Source: Pseudomonadales bacterium (GTDB lineage: Bacteria; Pseudomonadota; Gammaproteobacteria; Pseudomonadales; Azotimanducaceae). Taken from it: a stretch of DNA of 64,000 nucleotides. Positions 54,851 to 64,000 of the stretch are shown here, in pieces. The notes under the pieces are model-generated. The model saw only the letters and a list, made by a program, of their open reading frames with translations, was not told the origin of the DNA and did no database searches. Position 1 is the first letter of the stretch. Each line of letters begins with the position of its first letter. The stretch lies in the NCBI GenBank assembly GCA_028277965.1, contig JANQFF010000192.1, positions 1-64,000 of the forward strand, in the 5' to 3' direction. Made by a program: the position numbers and the translations under genes.

Positions 54851-55512
54851 TTGGTTCGTTGTTCAGGCGGGAGTTGACCGTCCTCCTCCGTAACCGCGCA
54901 AATCTCGTCAACCCACTGGCGTTCATGTTTCTGGGCATCCTCCTGTTTGCCGTCGCTTCCCCGGCGCAGGGAGAGGGTCGGGTTCTTTACGCTCCGGCGA
55001 TACTCTGGCTGATTGTGCTGCTCACCAATCTGCTGTCACTGGATGGTCTGTTCCGGCGCGACTACGACAATGGTGTCCTCGAACAGATCTACACGTCGGC
55101 TGACGTTCCGTTCATGGTTGTTCTCGTGCGTATCATCGTTCAGTGGATGAGCACGGGCCTGGTGATGGTGCTGCTCGCGCCGGTTCTAGGCTTACTGCTT
55201 GGGATTGACGGAGGGGATTTGCTCATCGTGGTGATGGCGTTGTTGCTGGGTACTCCGGCGCTCAGCTTTCTCGGTGCGGTGGGGGCATCGCTCACCGTGG
55301 GTTTCAGCCGGGGAGGTGTGCTGCTTGGGCTTCTTGTGCTGCCTCTTTATCTTCCGGTGCTCATTTTCGGAGCGAGCGCCATACAGGAGCAGATATCGGG
55401 AGCCGGAAATACCGCACAACTTTACTGGCTGGGAGTTATTAGCATGTTGTCGCTTACAATAGGACCTCTGGCGGCAACCGCGGGGCTGAAAATCAGCCTG
55501 CAGATGCAATAG
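54847..55512 (+). CDS. ccmB: Haem exporter permease CcmB
   Basis: This 221-residue protein has six hydrophobic helices and the CcmB opening [21 protein letters not shown]. It is the membrane partner of CcmA. The GTG start is coupled to ccmA; ccmC follows after 22 bases. Confidence 0.94.
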   Translation: MIGSLFRRELTVLLRNRANLVNPLAFMFLGILLFAVASPAQGEGRVLYAPAILWLIVLLTNLLSLDGLFRRDYDNGVLEQIYTSADVPFMVVLVRIIVQWMSTGLVMVLLAPVLGLLLGIDGGDLLIVVMALLLGTPALSFLGAVGASLTVGFSRGGVLLGLLVLPLYLPVLIFGASAIQEQISGAGNTAQLYWLGVISMLSLTIGPLAATAGLKISLQMQ

Positions 55513-55534
55513 CAGGTAGGACGAAAGGGCAAGT

Positions 55535-56290
55535 ATGGGCGCTTTAAAAGAGTTCTGGCACAAACTGGGGTCACCACGATGGTTCTTCCAGATATCGAGC
55601 GGCTGGGTGACTGGTTTTGGCTGGGCAGCAGGCCTCCTGATCGCTACTGGTGTGGTCTGGGGCCTGGGATTTGCACCGGAAGATTATCAGCAGGGCAACA
55701 GCGTAAGGATCATGTATGTCCATGTGCCCGCTGCCATGGTTTCGCAGTCGGTCTATATGGGCATGGGCGTTGCGGGTCTGGTGCTTTTCGTGTGGAAGAT
55801 GAAGCTCGCGGACGTTGCGATTGCAGCGTGTCTGCCTTTCGGTATGGTGCTGACAGCGCTGGCCCTGTTCAGCGGTGGCGTCTGGGGAAAGCCCACCTGG
55901 GGGACATGGTGGGACTGGGATGCGCGTACGGTTTCAACTCTCGTCCTTTTGTTTCTCTTTATTGGTATCTACGCTCTACGTGAGGCGATTGAAGACGAAG
56001 AGATCAGGGGGCGAGCCAGTGCACTCGTGGCGATGGTCGGGACCATCAACATCCCCATCATCAAGTATTCCGTGGAGTGGTGGAATACACTTCACCAGAG
56101 TGCTTCGTTCACGCTGACCGAAAAGCCAGCCATGCCACCCGAGATGTATTTACCTCTTCTGGTGATGGTTCTCGGCATGTACTGTTTTGCCGGCCACAAT
56201 ATATTGAGTCGCATGCGTCTCGAGGTGTTGCGCAGGGAACGCCGCACGCAATGGGTACGAACGATGTTCACGGAAGATAATGCAGTTTGA
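55535..56290 (+). CDS. ccmC: Haem handling protein CcmC
   Basis: This 251-residue protein has six membrane helices and carries the tryptophan-rich WWD motif ([17 protein letters not shown]) flanked by conserved His (YVHVPAA and WWNTLHQ) that present haem to CcmE. It overlaps ccmD by 11 bases. Confidence 0.95.
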   Translation: MGALKEFWHKLGSPRWFFQISSGWVTGFGWAAGLLIATGVVWGLGFAPEDYQQGNSVRIMYVHVPAAMVSQSVYMGMGVAGLVLFVWKMKLADVAIAACLPFGMVLTALALFSGGVWGKPTWGTWWDWDARTVSTLVLLFLFIGIYALREAIEDEEIRGRASALVAMVGTINIPIIKYSVEWWNTLHQSASFTLTEKPAMPPEMYLPLLVMVLGMYCFAGHNILSRMRLEVLRRERRTQWVRTMFTEDNAV

Positions 56291-56486
56291 CTCGCTGACC
56301 GAATTTCTGAACATGGGCGGGCATGGTATATATGTCTGGCTCGCCTATGGTGCGACCCTGCTGACACTCATGGTGAGCTACGTGAGCGTTACCAGGGCAT
56401 CAGCCCGTATGAGACGGGAACTCAGGATTTCTGCGAGGTCAGAACAGAACGAGTCCATAACCCGAGAGGATACCAACAGACTATGA
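56280..56486 (+). CDS. ccmD: Haem exporter small subunit CcmD
   Basis: This is a 68-residue single-helix protein with the family pattern [20 protein letters not shown] and a basic cytoplasmic tail. It links CcmAB and CcmC to CcmE. It overlaps both neighbours. Confidence 0.9.
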   Translation: MQFDSLTEFLNMGGHGIYVWLAYGATLLTLMVSYVSVTRASARMRRELRISARSEQNESITREDTNRL

Positions 56487-56926
56487 ATCCGGTTCGCAAA
56501 CGTCGCCTTTACCTTGCAGTATTCCTGCTTGTTGCAGTTTCAGGAACGACCGCTGCGCTGATGGTCGCCCTGGAGCAGAACATCAACATGTTCTACCCGC
56601 CCGACCAGGTTGTGTCCGGTGAAGCCCCGGTTGCCAGGCAGATCAGGGCTGGCGGCATGGTGGCGGAGGGATCGGTGGTCCGTATCCCGGACAGCCTTCA
56701 GGTGGAATTTGTGCTGACTGACTATAACGGTGCTGATTTTACAGTACGTTATGAGGGGATCCTTCCGGACCTGTTCAGGGAAGGTCAGGGAATCCTGGTA
56801 CAAGGTCAGTTGCAGGCGGACGGAACGTTTGCAGCTCACGAAGTCCTGGCAAAACACGATGAGAATTACATGCCACCGGAACTCGTCCACATGGCTGAAA
56901 CGAGTTCCCCCGGCGGCAGTCAGTGA
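56483..56926 (+). CDS. ccmE: Cytochrome c maturation haem chaperone CcmE
   Basis: This 147-residue membrane-anchored periplasmic chaperone has one N-terminal helix, an OB-fold core ([16 protein letters not shown]) and the haem-binding AKHDENYMP, with His125 as the covalent attachment site and Tyr129 as axial ligand. Confidence 0.95.
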   Translation: MNPVRKRRLYLAVFLLVAVSGTTAALMVALEQNINMFYPPDQVVSGEAPVARQIRAGGMVAEGSVVRIPDSLQVEFVLTDYNGADFTVRYEGILPDLFREGQGILVQGQLQADGTFAAHEVLAKHDENYMPPELVHMAETSSPGGSQ

Positions 56927-56941
56927 TCGCAGGGGAGGACG

Positions 56942-58888
56942 ATGCTTCCTGAATTTGGTCAGTTCTGCATAGCGCTTGCATTCGGTCTGGCGCTCGCAAC
57001 AGCGGTGACCGGCCTGGCTGGTGGCTCCGTTTCAGCCCTGCGTTTACGTGGGATTTCTTCCATGGTGGTTGGACAGTTTGTCTTCTGCGCCACCGCATTT
57101 GTCATTCTGATCAGCGCGTTTGTCCAGGATGATTTCAGCGTTGAGTATGTTGCCGGACACTCCAATTCGCTCCTGCCGTGGTACTACAAAATCAGCGCAA
57201 CCTGGGGTGGTCACGAAGGCTCGTTTCTGCTCTGGACCCTCACCATGACCGCATGGATGGTTGCTGTGGTTGTCAGGCGCGGGAACTACCCCGAACGGCT
57301 TTTCAGCAGAGTGGCCGGTATCCTGAGCCTGGTTAACCTTGGTTTTCTGGCGTTTCTGATATTTACCAGTAACCCGTTCACCCGGCTCATCCCAATGACA
57401 CCTGCGGATGGTGCCGACCTCAACCCGCTGCTGCAGGATTTTGGCCTGATTGTGCATCCACCCATGCTCTACGCAGGGTACGTTGGCCTCGCTGTTCCGT
57501 TTGCGTTTGCCATCGCTGCGTTGCTCGAGAACCGTGTCGATGCTGCCTGGGCGCGATGGTCACGACCCTGGAGTAATGCAGCATGGGCGTTTTTGACGGT
57601 AGGGATTGCGCTTGGCAGCTGGTGGGCATACTACGAACTCGGATGGGGTGGATGGTGGTTCTGGGATCCGTCTGAAAACGCAAGCTTCATGCCGTGGCTC
57701 GCTGCCACAGCACTGATCCATTCGCTCGCGGCAACGGAAAAACGTGGCGCTTTCAAGAGCTGGACATTGCTCCTCGCCATCGCAGGATTTTCGTTATCAC
57801 TCCTCGGAGGATTCATTATCCGGTCGGGGGTGATCACCTCGGTGCATGCGTTTGCCGTGGACCCTCAACGTGGCATGTTCATTCTCATTTTCTTAGGAGT
57901 GGTGGTGGGTTGTTCGCTGGTGCTCTACGCAATCCGGGCGGGTCAGGAACGGGCCGTGGTCCGATACGGTTTCCTGAGCCGAGAGTTTTTCATGCTCATC
58001 AACAACGTGGTGCTCGTTGTCGCGCTTGCGGTTGTCATCTGGGGTACCCTCGCACCGATTGGTTACCAGCTGCGCGGTGACCACATCTCCATAGGGCCGC
58101 CCTTCTTCGATGCGTTTTTTGTGCCGCTCATGCTTGTCCTGGCGGCTGCGCTCGCGGTTGTGCCGTTGCTCAACTGGAAGCGGACCGATGTCGTTCGCAC
58201 TGCCCGTGGGGCTGCCGTCCCGCTGGGTTTGGGAATAGTGATTGGGCTGGCGGGCTGGTACGTCACTGACCCGAAGCTTGCAAGTGTGAGTGTGGCGCTT
58301 GGTCTGGCAGCCTGGATTGTCTTCAGCCACGCGCGTGATCTCATTCAACGCGGCATCCGTAAAGTTCCCGTGGCCTACTGGGGCATGACGCTGGGTCACC
58401 TCGGATTTGCGATGTCGTTGACGGGTGTTGCGGTCACTGCGACACAGTCCATTGAGCACGATGTCAGGATGGCGCCCCAGGAGGTCGAGCAGCTGGGTGA
58501 CGCGGAGGTTCGTTTCCTGGGTGTCACCGAGGTGCGCGGACCAAACTATGTTGCACAGCAAGGCATATTTGTCGTTACGGAAGGGGAGAGCTCCTTTGAA
58601 CTCAGGCCCGAAAAGCGACGCTATCTGGCGGGCGGCAGCATCATGACGGAAGCGGGTATCGAACCCGGGTTTTTGAGCGATACCTACATCTCTCTCGGTG
58701 AACCGCTTGAAGGTGACGCGTGGGCTGTGCGCCTGCACTACAAACCCCTGGTCCGCTGGGTATGGATAGGGGCACTGTTCATGGCGCTCGGGGGGATCGT
58801 CGCCGTGATGGATGTGCGGTACCGCAGGCTACGGCAGCGGCAGAAGCACCCTGCAGCGGAAAAACCAGCCAAAGAGGCAATGGCGTAG
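56942..58888 (+). CDS. ccmF: Cytochrome c haem lyase subunit CcmF
   Basis: This is a 648-residue polytopic protein. The WWD motif appears as [19 protein letters not shown], and conserved His occur at [16 protein letters not shown] and [11 protein letters not shown]. It joins haem from CcmE to apocytochrome. GGGGAGG lies just before ATG 56942. Length is normal for the family. Confidence 0.95.
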   Translation: MLPEFGQFCIALAFGLALATAVTGLAGGSVSALRLRGISSMVVGQFVFCATAFVILISAFVQDDFSVEYVAGHSNSLLPWYYKISATWGGHEGSFLLWTLTMTAWMVAVVVRRGNYPERLFSRVAGILSLVNLGFLAFLIFTSNPFTRLIPMTPADGADLNPLLQDFGLIVHPPMLYAGYVGLAVPFAFAIAALLENRVDAAWARWSRPWSNAAWAFLTVGIALGSWWAYYELGWGGWWFWDPSENASFMPWLAATALIHSLAATEKRGAFKSWTLLLAIAGFSLSLLGGFIIRSGVITSVHAFAVDPQRGMFILIFLGVVVGCSLVLYAIRAGQERAVVRYGFLSREFFMLINNVVLVVALAVVIWGTLAPIGYQLRGDHISIGPPFFDAFFVPLMLVLAAALAVVPLLNWKRTDVVRTARGAAVPLGLGIVIGLAGWYVTDPKLASVSVALGLAAWIVFSHARDLIQRGIRKVPVAYWGMTLGHLGFAMSLTGVAVTATQSIEHDVRMAPQEVEQLGDAEVRFLGVTEVRGPNYVAQQGIFVVTEGESSFELRPEKRRYLAGGSIMTEAGIEPGFLSDTYISLGEPLEGDAWAVRLHYKPLVRWVWIGALFMALGGIVAVMDVRYRRLRQRQKHPAAEKPAKEAMA

Positions 58889-58892
58889 CGCT

Positions 58893-59441
58893 GTGCGTCT
58901 CAATACGTCCATACCGCTGGTGCTCTTTGCCGGAATTCTCGTGATGGGTTATCTCGCTTTCCAGTTGGGCGATCGTCATCAGCTGCCTTCCGCGCTGATA
59001 GACCGCGACTTCCCCGAGTTTGTGGCCCCCGATCTCTACGACCCCGCCAGTACAATCGCGAGGGCGGATATCGTCGGGTTCCCCGTTCTGGTCAATGTCT
59101 GGGCGACGTGGTGCCCCACCTGCAAAGCGGAACACGAATTCCTCATGGAGATCGCCGCACGCAGCGATGTGCGGATTGTCGGTGTCAACTACAAAGACGA
59201 CCGCATCAAGGCTCTGCAGTGGCTCGCCGACTATGGAGACCCTTACGATGCAGTGCTCATGGATCTGGATGGTGCGTTGGGTGTCGAATTGGGGGTCTAC
59301 GGCGCGCCGGAGACTTTTCTTCTCGATGCGACCGGTAAGGTACTTTATAAGCGGGTCGGTGACGTCAATGCGCGGATCTGGCAGGCTGAAATAGCTCCGC
59401 GTCTGGAGGACCTGGGGGTGCTCATTGCGCAACTGGACTGA
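58893..59441 (+). CDS. ccmG: Thiol:disulfide interchange protein CcmG/DsbE
   Basis: This 182-residue membrane-anchored thioredoxin-fold reductase has an N-terminal helix ([17 protein letters not shown]), the active site WCPTC and a cis-Pro-type turn GAPETF. It reduces apocytochrome CxxCH cysteines. GTG 58893 lies 4 bases after ccmF; an earlier open stretch from 58812 overlaps ccmF. Confidence 0.93.
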   Translation: MRLNTSIPLVLFAGILVMGYLAFQLGDRHQLPSALIDRDFPEFVAPDLYDPASTIARADIVGFPVLVNVWATWCPTCKAEHEFLMEIAARSDVRIVGVNYKDDRIKALQWLADYGDPYDAVLMDLDGALGVELGVYGAPETFLLDATGKVLYKRVGDVNARIWQAEIAPRLEDLGVLIAQLD

Positions 59442-59455
59442 TCGAGTACCAGGAA

Positions 59456-59521
59456 TCGTGGCTGAAGCCGCTCCCACCCGGAGGTATCGAGTACTCACTG
59501 TGGGAGCGGCTTTAGCCTCGA
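59456..59521. repeat. REP doublet inside the ccmH coding sequence
   Basis: A reverse REP copy (59456-59477) and a forward copy (59500-59521, GTGGGAGCGGCTTTAGCC) face each other. Together they cover the start and most of the signal-peptide coding region of ccmH. The copies use GTGGGAG where the window's other copies mostly read GTAGGAG, so they belong to a slightly different subfamily. Confidence 0.88.
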
Positions 59522-59949
59522 TTCTTTTGTTTTGGCTGCCCGTTGCACAGGCGGCCAGTCAGATTGACGTTTATCACTTTGAATCGGGGAGCCAGGAAGA
59601 TCGGTACAAAGCCCTGATAGAGGAGTTTCGCTGCCCGAAGTGCCTCAATACCAACATTGCAGGAAGTGATGCTCCGATTGCGCAGGATCTGCGAAGGACC
59701 GTACATCGACTTGTCGTGATCGAAGAAATGACCGACCAGGAGGTTCGGGACTACCTCCAGGAACGATATGGCGATTTTGTGCTTTACGATCCGCCGTTCA
59801 ATGCCAGAACGTGGCTTATCTGGGTGGTACCGTCGACTGTTGTTGCCGTAGGCCTGATTGTCCTTGTTCTTCTCCAGCGTCGAACCCGTGCTCTAACCGT
59901 GCCCGCCGGTGATGTCCGGGAGCGCGTTGCCGGTATTCTCGACGAATAA
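59458..59949 (+). CDS. ccmH: Cytochrome c maturation protein CcmH, REP-derived signal peptide
   Basis: This ~163-residue membrane protein of the haem lyase complex has a thioredoxin-like helical domain with the redox pair FRCPKCLN and the conserved [16 protein letters not shown]-terminal membrane helix ([21 protein letters not shown]) follows. The start is uncertain: TTG 59425, GTG 59458 (AGGA just before) or GTG 59500. GTG 59458 gives an n-region with RRYR and a normal signal core ending VAQA. Almost all of that signal peptide is encoded by a REP doublet. The mature domain is ordinary for short (non-fused) CcmH. Confidence 0.9.
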   Translation: MAEAAPTRRYRVLTVGAALASILLFWLPVAQAASQIDVYHFESGSQEDRYKALIEEFRCPKCLNTNIAGSDAPIAQDLRRTVHRLVVIEEMTDQEVRDYLQERYGDFVLYDPPFNARTWLIWVVPSTVVAVGLIVLVLLQRRTRALTVPAGDVRERVAGILDE

Positions 59950-59952
59950 AGA

Positions 59953-61137
59953 ATGTTCGTATTTGTAGTACTTGGCCTGCTGGCCGCAGCGTTTGTTGCC
60001 TATCCACTGGTCAGGCGTCTTGTGGGTGGACGTGTGGGTGATACAGGTGTGACCTACAACCACTCGATCAAAGCGCAGTACCGGGCGCGATTCGGCGAAC
60101 TCGACGCGGAAGTTGCAGATCCGGCGCTTCGCGATGAAATACGAGACGAACTCGGAGAAATTCTCCTCGATGAGGTTGTTGAAGGAGAGGAATCAGCCGG
60201 GGATTCCGGGCAGTCGCGATGGGCCTGGGCAGGTGCGGCAGGTGTTCCTCTCATTGGAATTCTCGTTTACTTCACTGTTTCCGATCCGACGGCGCTCGCC
60301 GTGCGCGGCGCCGAGTCGGTCATGCAGCTTGATCCATCACAGGCACAGGCTGAGCTCGAAAGCTGGCGAATGCGTTTGACTGAACGTGTTTCGGCAGCGC
60401 CGGAAGACGAGAAAAGCTGGTACATCCTCGGGCACACGTACCTGAAGATGCAGCAATACGATCTTGCGGCAGAAGCCTTCGCCACAACAAACTCGCTCGT
60501 TGAGAACGATCTCAACGTCCAGGTGTACTGGCTGCAGGCCCGCTACCTGGCCGCCCGCGGCGTATTGGATAGCGTGAGTATGGAGATCGCCCAGAACATC
60601 CTGAAAGCAGCCCCGGACACACCTGTAGTGCTTGAGATACTCGCTCTCAACGCCATACAGAAAGGTGATCCCCGCGAGGCTATCCGAATGTTGCACAGAG
60701 CAGCCACTGCAGCGACCGATCTCAGGCAACAGACCACGCTGGCTAATGCCCTGATGCGAATTCGTGAGCAGGTTCAGGATCCGCCACCCGGTGTTGACGT
60801 TGCAGTCTCGGCAGAAGACTCAGTGCCGCATTTTGCGAGTGTATTTGTACTCGCGCGCCCGGTAGGCGGAGGTATGCCTTACGCGGTGGTTAAACGCTCG
60901 GCCATGTTGCTGCCTCTTTCAGTGCGACTGGACGATCTCGTGAGCATGAGTGACGGACGACTTCTGTCAGATGCAGAAAACTTCGAGGTGGTCGCAAGGG
61001 TCAGCAGGCAGGGAACAGCGATGCCTTCGGCTGATGACTGGACCTGGATCTCCGAGCCGCTGACCGCTGAACAACTGAATAGCGGTGCAGCTTTGAGTGC
61101 GCACCTCGCTCCACCCGGAACAACCGCCTCCGAGTGA
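59953..61137 (+). CDS. ccmI: Cytochrome c biogenesis protein CcmI
   Basis: This is a 394-residue membrane protein. Two helices (~1-15 and ~90-107) flank a charged cytoplasmic loop. A periplasmic TPR region follows (SWYILGHTYLKMQQYDLAAEAF, VLEILALNAIQKGDPREAIRML) and then a C-terminal beta domain. It chaperones apocytochrome to CcmF/CcmH. It ends the ccm operon, after which a REP doublet follows. Confidence 0.93.
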   Translation: MFVFVVLGLLAAAFVAYPLVRRLVGGRVGDTGVTYNHSIKAQYRARFGELDAEVADPALRDEIRDELGEILLDEVVEGEESAGDSGQSRWAWAGAAGVPLIGILVYFTVSDPTALAVRGAESVMQLDPSQAQAELESWRMRLTERVSAAPEDEKSWYILGHTYLKMQQYDLAAEAFATTNSLVENDLNVQVYWLQARYLAARGVLDSVSMEIAQNILKAAPDTPVVLEILALNAIQKGDPREAIRMLHRAATAATDLRQQTTLANALMRIREQVQDPPPGVDVAVSAEDSVPHFASVFVLARPVGGGMPYAVVKRSAMLLPLSVRLDDLVSMSDGRLLSDAENFEVVARVSRQGTAMPSADDWTWISEPLTAEQLNSGAALSAHLAPPGTTASE

Positions 61138-61143
61138 CAGGAA

Positions 61144-61210
61144 ATTGCGGCTGAAGCTGCTCTCACATTGCCAATGACAGGCGATTTCCTTGTGGGAGCG
61201 GCCGCGATTC
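61144..61210. repeat. Degenerate REP doublet after ccmI
   Basis: A reverse copy (61144-61167) and a forward copy (61191-61210, TGTGGGAGCGGCCGCG) face each other. Both are degenerate relative to the window consensus. It lies 7 bases past the ccmI stop and probably marks the operon's 3' end. The rest of the 165-base gap to the GntR gene shows no other clear structure. Confidence 0.8.
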
Positions 61211-61303
61211 TTCAAACCTCGAACCTGGAACTATTCTTCTGCCCCCTGGTCTAAAAATCCGGCGCTCATCGTCTACTGGCAGGCGGATTAAGGGGTAAAC
61301 ACG

Positions 61304-62002
61304 TTGGGATTCAAACCGGCGCTCAACATAACTGAACAGATTGCCGACAGGCTGGCTGATCAGGTCATCCTGGGTGGTTTGTCGGGTGGAGACCGTATTC
61401 AGGAACTGCGCATCGCGCGGGAACTGGAGGTTTCACGCGGGTCGGTTCGGGAAGCTTTATTGATCCTGGAACGCAGACACCTGATCGAAGTGGTTCCCCG
61501 CAAAGGTGCGATTGTTAATTCCATACGTGGTCGTGAAGCGGTTGCGTTGATCGACCTGCTTGCGATGGCCGAACAGCTCTGGCTTGGTTGCCTTGTGGAA
61601 AGTGGGTTACACGTATCAGAAGCGGCCGGGGAGGCTGTCGACGTGATGGGCCGCGCCGCGCGCGGATCTGACATACCGCTGCTTGTAGACGCACGCGCAA
61701 ACCTTTACGACGAACTCCTTGCTGAGGCCGATAGTTATACGCGGGCAGTGTTCGAATCGTTGTTACCGAGCAGCCAGGTTGTCATGCGCCGTTTGATCCA
61801 GGACCAGACACTCGAAATTCACGATGTAGGGCGCTACTACGGTGCGCTGTTGCAAGCATTGGTGGAGGCTGATCAGAATCGTTTGGAAGAACTCCTTGGA
61901 GCATTTCACAAACGTCTGCGCAAGCTCTGTACCCATGACGGGCAGAATGGCCGGGATATTGACTCGCAAAAGCGATACGCATCGGGGCATGCGGGCTCCT
62001 AG
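61304..62002 (+). CDS. GntR-family (FadR-type) transcriptional regulator
   Basis: This 232-residue regulator has an N-terminal winged helix (~10-75: ADQVILGGLSGGDRI, ARELEVSRGSVREALLIL, LIEVVPRKGAIV) and a helical FCD-like effector domain. That domain is less typical and has few of the usual metal-binding His. The TTG start at 61304 is backed by AAGGGG about 8 bases upstream. The ligand and targets are unknown. It stands alone between the ccm operon and smc. Confidence 0.9.
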   Translation: MGFKPALNITEQIADRLADQVILGGLSGGDRIQELRIARELEVSRGSVREALLILERRHLIEVVPRKGAIVNSIRGREAVALIDLLAMAEQLWLGCLVESGLHVSEAAGEAVDVMGRAARGSDIPLLVDARANLYDELLAEADSYTRAVFESLLPSSQVVMRRLIQDQTLEIHDVGRYYGALLQALVEADQNRLEELLGAFHKRLRKLCTHDGQNGRDIDSQKRYASGHAGS

Positions 62003-62039
62003 GCCTCTGAATTTACGGGAACTTTTTTGCACAAAAGTG

Positions 62040-62068
62040 TTACCAACCGCGCATGGATTCAGTAGACT
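62040..62068 (+). promoter_or_regulatory. Candidate sigma70 promoter for smc
   Basis: TTACCA (62040-62045) and TAGACT (62063-62068) are 17 bases apart, a fair match to -35 and -10 elements. It lies in the 239-base non-coding gap between the GntR gene and smc, about 170 bases before the smc ATG. Judged by eye only. Confidence 0.4.
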
Positions 62069-62241
62069 AGGGCCTTCACGAAACAGGGTAACAATTCGCC
62101 CGAATTAATCCTGATTCGTCGAGGGGTAGATCGGAGGGGTTAACCCGGTGTTCAATCGAAAGATTGGACTGTCAGTGGCAAGCCGATAGAACCGACTACG
62201 GACCTCGATAGATCAGATCCGTTAGTTCCGGCGATCCAGAA

Positions 62242-63552
62242 ATGCGACTTAAGCAAATCAAGCTCGCTGGTTTTAAGTCATTTGTCGATCCGACAACCGT
62301 TACCCTCCCCGGAAATCGCTCAGCCGTCGTTGGACCCAACGGATGTGGTAAGTCAAACATCATCGACGCTGTCCGCTGGGTCATGGGCGAAAGTTCGGCA
62401 AAACAACTGCGCGGTGAGAACCTCACCGATGTCATTTTCAATGGTTCGAACACGCGCAAGCCAACGGCGGCTGCCAGCATCGAACTCTTTTTTGACAACT
62501 CCGATGGACGCATCGGCGGCGAGTTTGCCGCGTATGCGGAGATTGCTATCCGCCGCCAGGTCACGCGCGATGGTCAGTCGAACTACTTCCTGAACGGTCA
62601 GAAATGTCGCCGGCGGGACATTCAGGATATTTTCCTGGGCACCGGTTTCGGTCCACGCAGCTACAGCATCATCGAGCAGGGGATGATCAGTCAGCTGGTA
62701 GAAGCCAAGCCTGAAGAACTGCGTGTCTATCTCGAAGAAGCAGCCGGTATATCCAAGTACAAGGAACGCCGCCGGGAAACTGAGAACCGTATACGCCACA
62801 CGCGGGAAAATCTGGAGAGAATCAACGACATACGCGAGGAACTTCATCGCCAGTTGGAACGTTTACAGCGCCAGGCGCAAGCCGCCGAGCGCTATCGCAA
62901 GTTACGCGAGGAAGAGAGCGTCCTGAAGGCGCAGTTGCTTGGTCTTAAACACACAACGCTACAGAGTGCACTCGGTGAGGTCGAGACGCGGATAGCGGAA
63001 CTCAAGCTCAAGCAGGAGAAGGTCCTGGCGGACCAGCGTCAGCTCGAAAGTCAGATAGAAACGAGCCGATCAGCCCATGCCGATGGGACTGCCCGGTTCA
63101 ACGATGTGCAGGGTCGGTTTTATCGTGAGGGTTCGGAGATAACGCGCATAGAAGACGCAATCCGGTTCAACGAAACACGGGTTGAGCAGCTTGAAGCTGA
63201 TCTGCAATCGGTCAGTGACCGTGAGGCGGAAACGCGGACGCAACTGGGAATGGACGAGTCCCAGATTCAGACGTTGAAGGCGCGGCTGAATGAGCTCCTG
63301 CCACGGGTCGAAGACCTGTCCAGACATGACCAGGATCGTCAACAGCGGCTCGTTGATGCAGAAGAGTCGATGCGGGCATGGCAGAGCGAATGGGAAACGT
63401 TCAACACACGCAGCGCCGACGCTGACCGGACTGCGGAGGTTCAGGCTTCGAGAATCGAACACCTGCAGCAACTGACTCTGCGACTCCGACGCCGGCTGGA
63501 TGAACTTGACGGTCAGCTGTGCAGTATGGACTCGGTGCCCGAGGGGGCGTAG
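62242..63552 (+). CDS. smc: Chromosome segregation ATPase SMC, N-terminal part to in-frame TAG
   Basis: This covers the head and first coiled-coil arm of the SMC condensin ATPase: [18 protein letters not shown] opening, Walker A GPNGCGKS (31-38), the Q-loop region [14 protein letters not shown] and [16 protein letters not shown] long heptad-rich coiled coil begins near residue 165. The frame stops at TAG 63550-63552 after ~436 residues, whereas SMC is normally ~1150-1200. The same frame continues after the stop with coiled coil and hinge sequence, so this is an interrupted gene rather than a short protein. A CAG-to-TAG change would explain it. Confidence 0.9.
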   Translation: MRLKQIKLAGFKSFVDPTTVTLPGNRSAVVGPNGCGKSNIIDAVRWVMGESSAKQLRGENLTDVIFNGSNTRKPTAAASIELFFDNSDGRIGGEFAAYAEIAIRRQVTRDGQSNYFLNGQKCRRRDIQDIFLGTGFGPRSYSIIEQGMISQLVEAKPEELRVYLEEAAGISKYKERRRETENRIRHTRENLERINDIREELHRQLERLQRQAQAAERYRKLREEESVLKAQLLGLKHTTLQSALGEVETRIAELKLKQEKVLADQRQLESQIETSRSAHADGTARFNDVQGRFYREGSEITRIEDAIRFNETRVEQLEADLQSVSDREAETRTQLGMDESQIQTLKARLNELLPRVEDLSRHDQDRQQRLVDAEESMRAWQSEWETFNTRSADADRTAEVQASRIEHLQQLTLRLRRRLDELDGQLCSMDSVPEGA

Positions 63553-64000
63553 ATCAGCCTGCTGGCGGAAGAAATCGACAGTCTTGAAGACGAGCGGCGT
63601 CTGCTTGATCTGAAGATCGACGAATCGCTGAAGGAGCTGTCAGCAGCGCGGGAAGATGTCCTCGTGCGGGAACGGGTCCTGGACGACGCACGCAACGAAG
63701 TGCTGGCGCTAAGGCATGAGCTTGCGACCATCCAGGCTGTTCAGGACACAGCACTTGGGCAACATCGCCAGGAGGCGGATACCTGGATTGCCGAACACGA
63801 ATTGAACACTCATGCACGATTGGGTGAGTCGTTGTCGGTTGTCCCTGGCTGGGAGCTTGCGATTGAAGCCGTCCTGGGGCGTTTTCTCGGTGCTATCCAG
63901 GTTGAAACGCTCGCAAGTCTTGCTGAGTCCCTTGCGCAGCTGCCGGATGGTGATCTTGCGCTGATCGAACGACAGGGGGCACGTACTCAACAGCTTGTTG
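63553..64000 (+). pseudogene. smc: SMC continuation beyond the in-frame TAG (partial)
   Basis: This is the same frame as the preceding smc segment and stays open to the window end. It reads ISLLAEEIDSLEDERRL and further heptads, then PGWELAIEAVLGRFLGAIQ, the opening of the SMC hinge domain at about the expected distance (~530 residues) from the start. No good separate start codon with a ribosome site is seen at its beginning. It is therefore either the downstream half of a nonsense-mutated or misread smc, or part of a read-through product. The gene runs off the window. Confidence 0.82.

Noticed and set aside
58812..58892. N-terminal extension of CcmG
   Set aside because: It overlaps the end of ccmF and gives a leader unlike CcmG; GTG 58893 produces the normal membrane anchor.
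1..64000. tRNA, rRNA or riboswitch genes
   Set aside because: No cloverleaf T-arm (GGTTCGAAT-type) or rRNA signature was noticed while reading, but this was by eye and not a covariance search.

Overview
The window reads as chromosome of a moderately GC-rich gammaproteobacterium, probably free-living, aerobic and marine or environmental. The evidence is System I cytochrome c maturation (ccmABCDEFGHI in the usual gammaproteobacterial order), the divergent tesA / ybbA-ybbP pair followed by ttcA, and yheU, yaaA, trhO, bolA-like, ppnN and DUF1244 genes. Pseudomonas/Xanthomonas-style REP palindromes built on GGAGCGGCTTTAGCCGC are also scattered through it. No rRNA, tRNA, CRISPR array, prophage or transposase gene was seen. 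Coding density is very high, and many neighbouring genes overlap by 4 bp (ATGA or GTGA), so translational coupling is common.

Layout. (1) 1-10295, mainly plus strand: lipid and small-molecule catabolism. It holds the end of an acyl-CoA synthetase, a split two-gene hot-dog hydratase, a minus-strand PQQ/cytochrome c quinoprotein, MAPEG and SDR enzymes, a lone molybdenum hydroxylase large subunit with a MoaD/ThiS-like protein, and DUF6152 and DUF418 proteins. (2) 10299-16616, minus strand: a six-gene run of two Fe(II)/2-oxoglutarate dioxygenases (TauD-like and PhyH-like), a lipoprotein, a D-aminoacylase-like lipoprotein without the usual HxH metal motif, a DMT exporter and a luciferase-like oxidoreductase. 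(3) 16678-20896: housekeeping (lepB, DUF1244, yaaA, PP2C phosphatase, bolA-like, trhO). (4) 20906-25585, minus strand: an unusual operon of a predicted TIR-Ser/Thr kinase-TM-FGE-like fusion, a lipoprotein and a secreted cysteine-rich repeat protein. (5) 25744-32587: an outer-membrane barrel, a second PhyH, tesA, ybbA-ybbP and ttcA. (6) 32645-33036: a REP palindrome array with a 94-bp tandem unit.

(7) 33067-40122, minus strand: a 2094-residue Ser/Thr kinase/ATPase/histidine kinase hybrid and an OmpR-type regulator. (8) 40655-50651, plus strand: four consecutive secreted proteins of the DUF11/adhesin type, ending in a 2316-residue protein with cadherin-like, SdrD-B-like, DUF11 and C-terminal beta-barrel regions, followed by a TonB-dependent receptor. 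(9) 52872-61137: ppnN translationally joined to ccmABCDEFGHI. (10) 61304-64000: a GntR-family regulator and smc, whose frame is broken by an in-frame TAG at 63550.

The strongest points for follow-up are the TIR-kinase-FGE operon, the DUF11/barrel operon beside the giant hybrid kinase, the amber codon in smc, and REP palindromes that have become part of coding sequence (the CcmH signal peptide, the C-terminus of a small membrane protein and a hydratase stop codon). All family calls come from reading motifs by eye; no database search was run.
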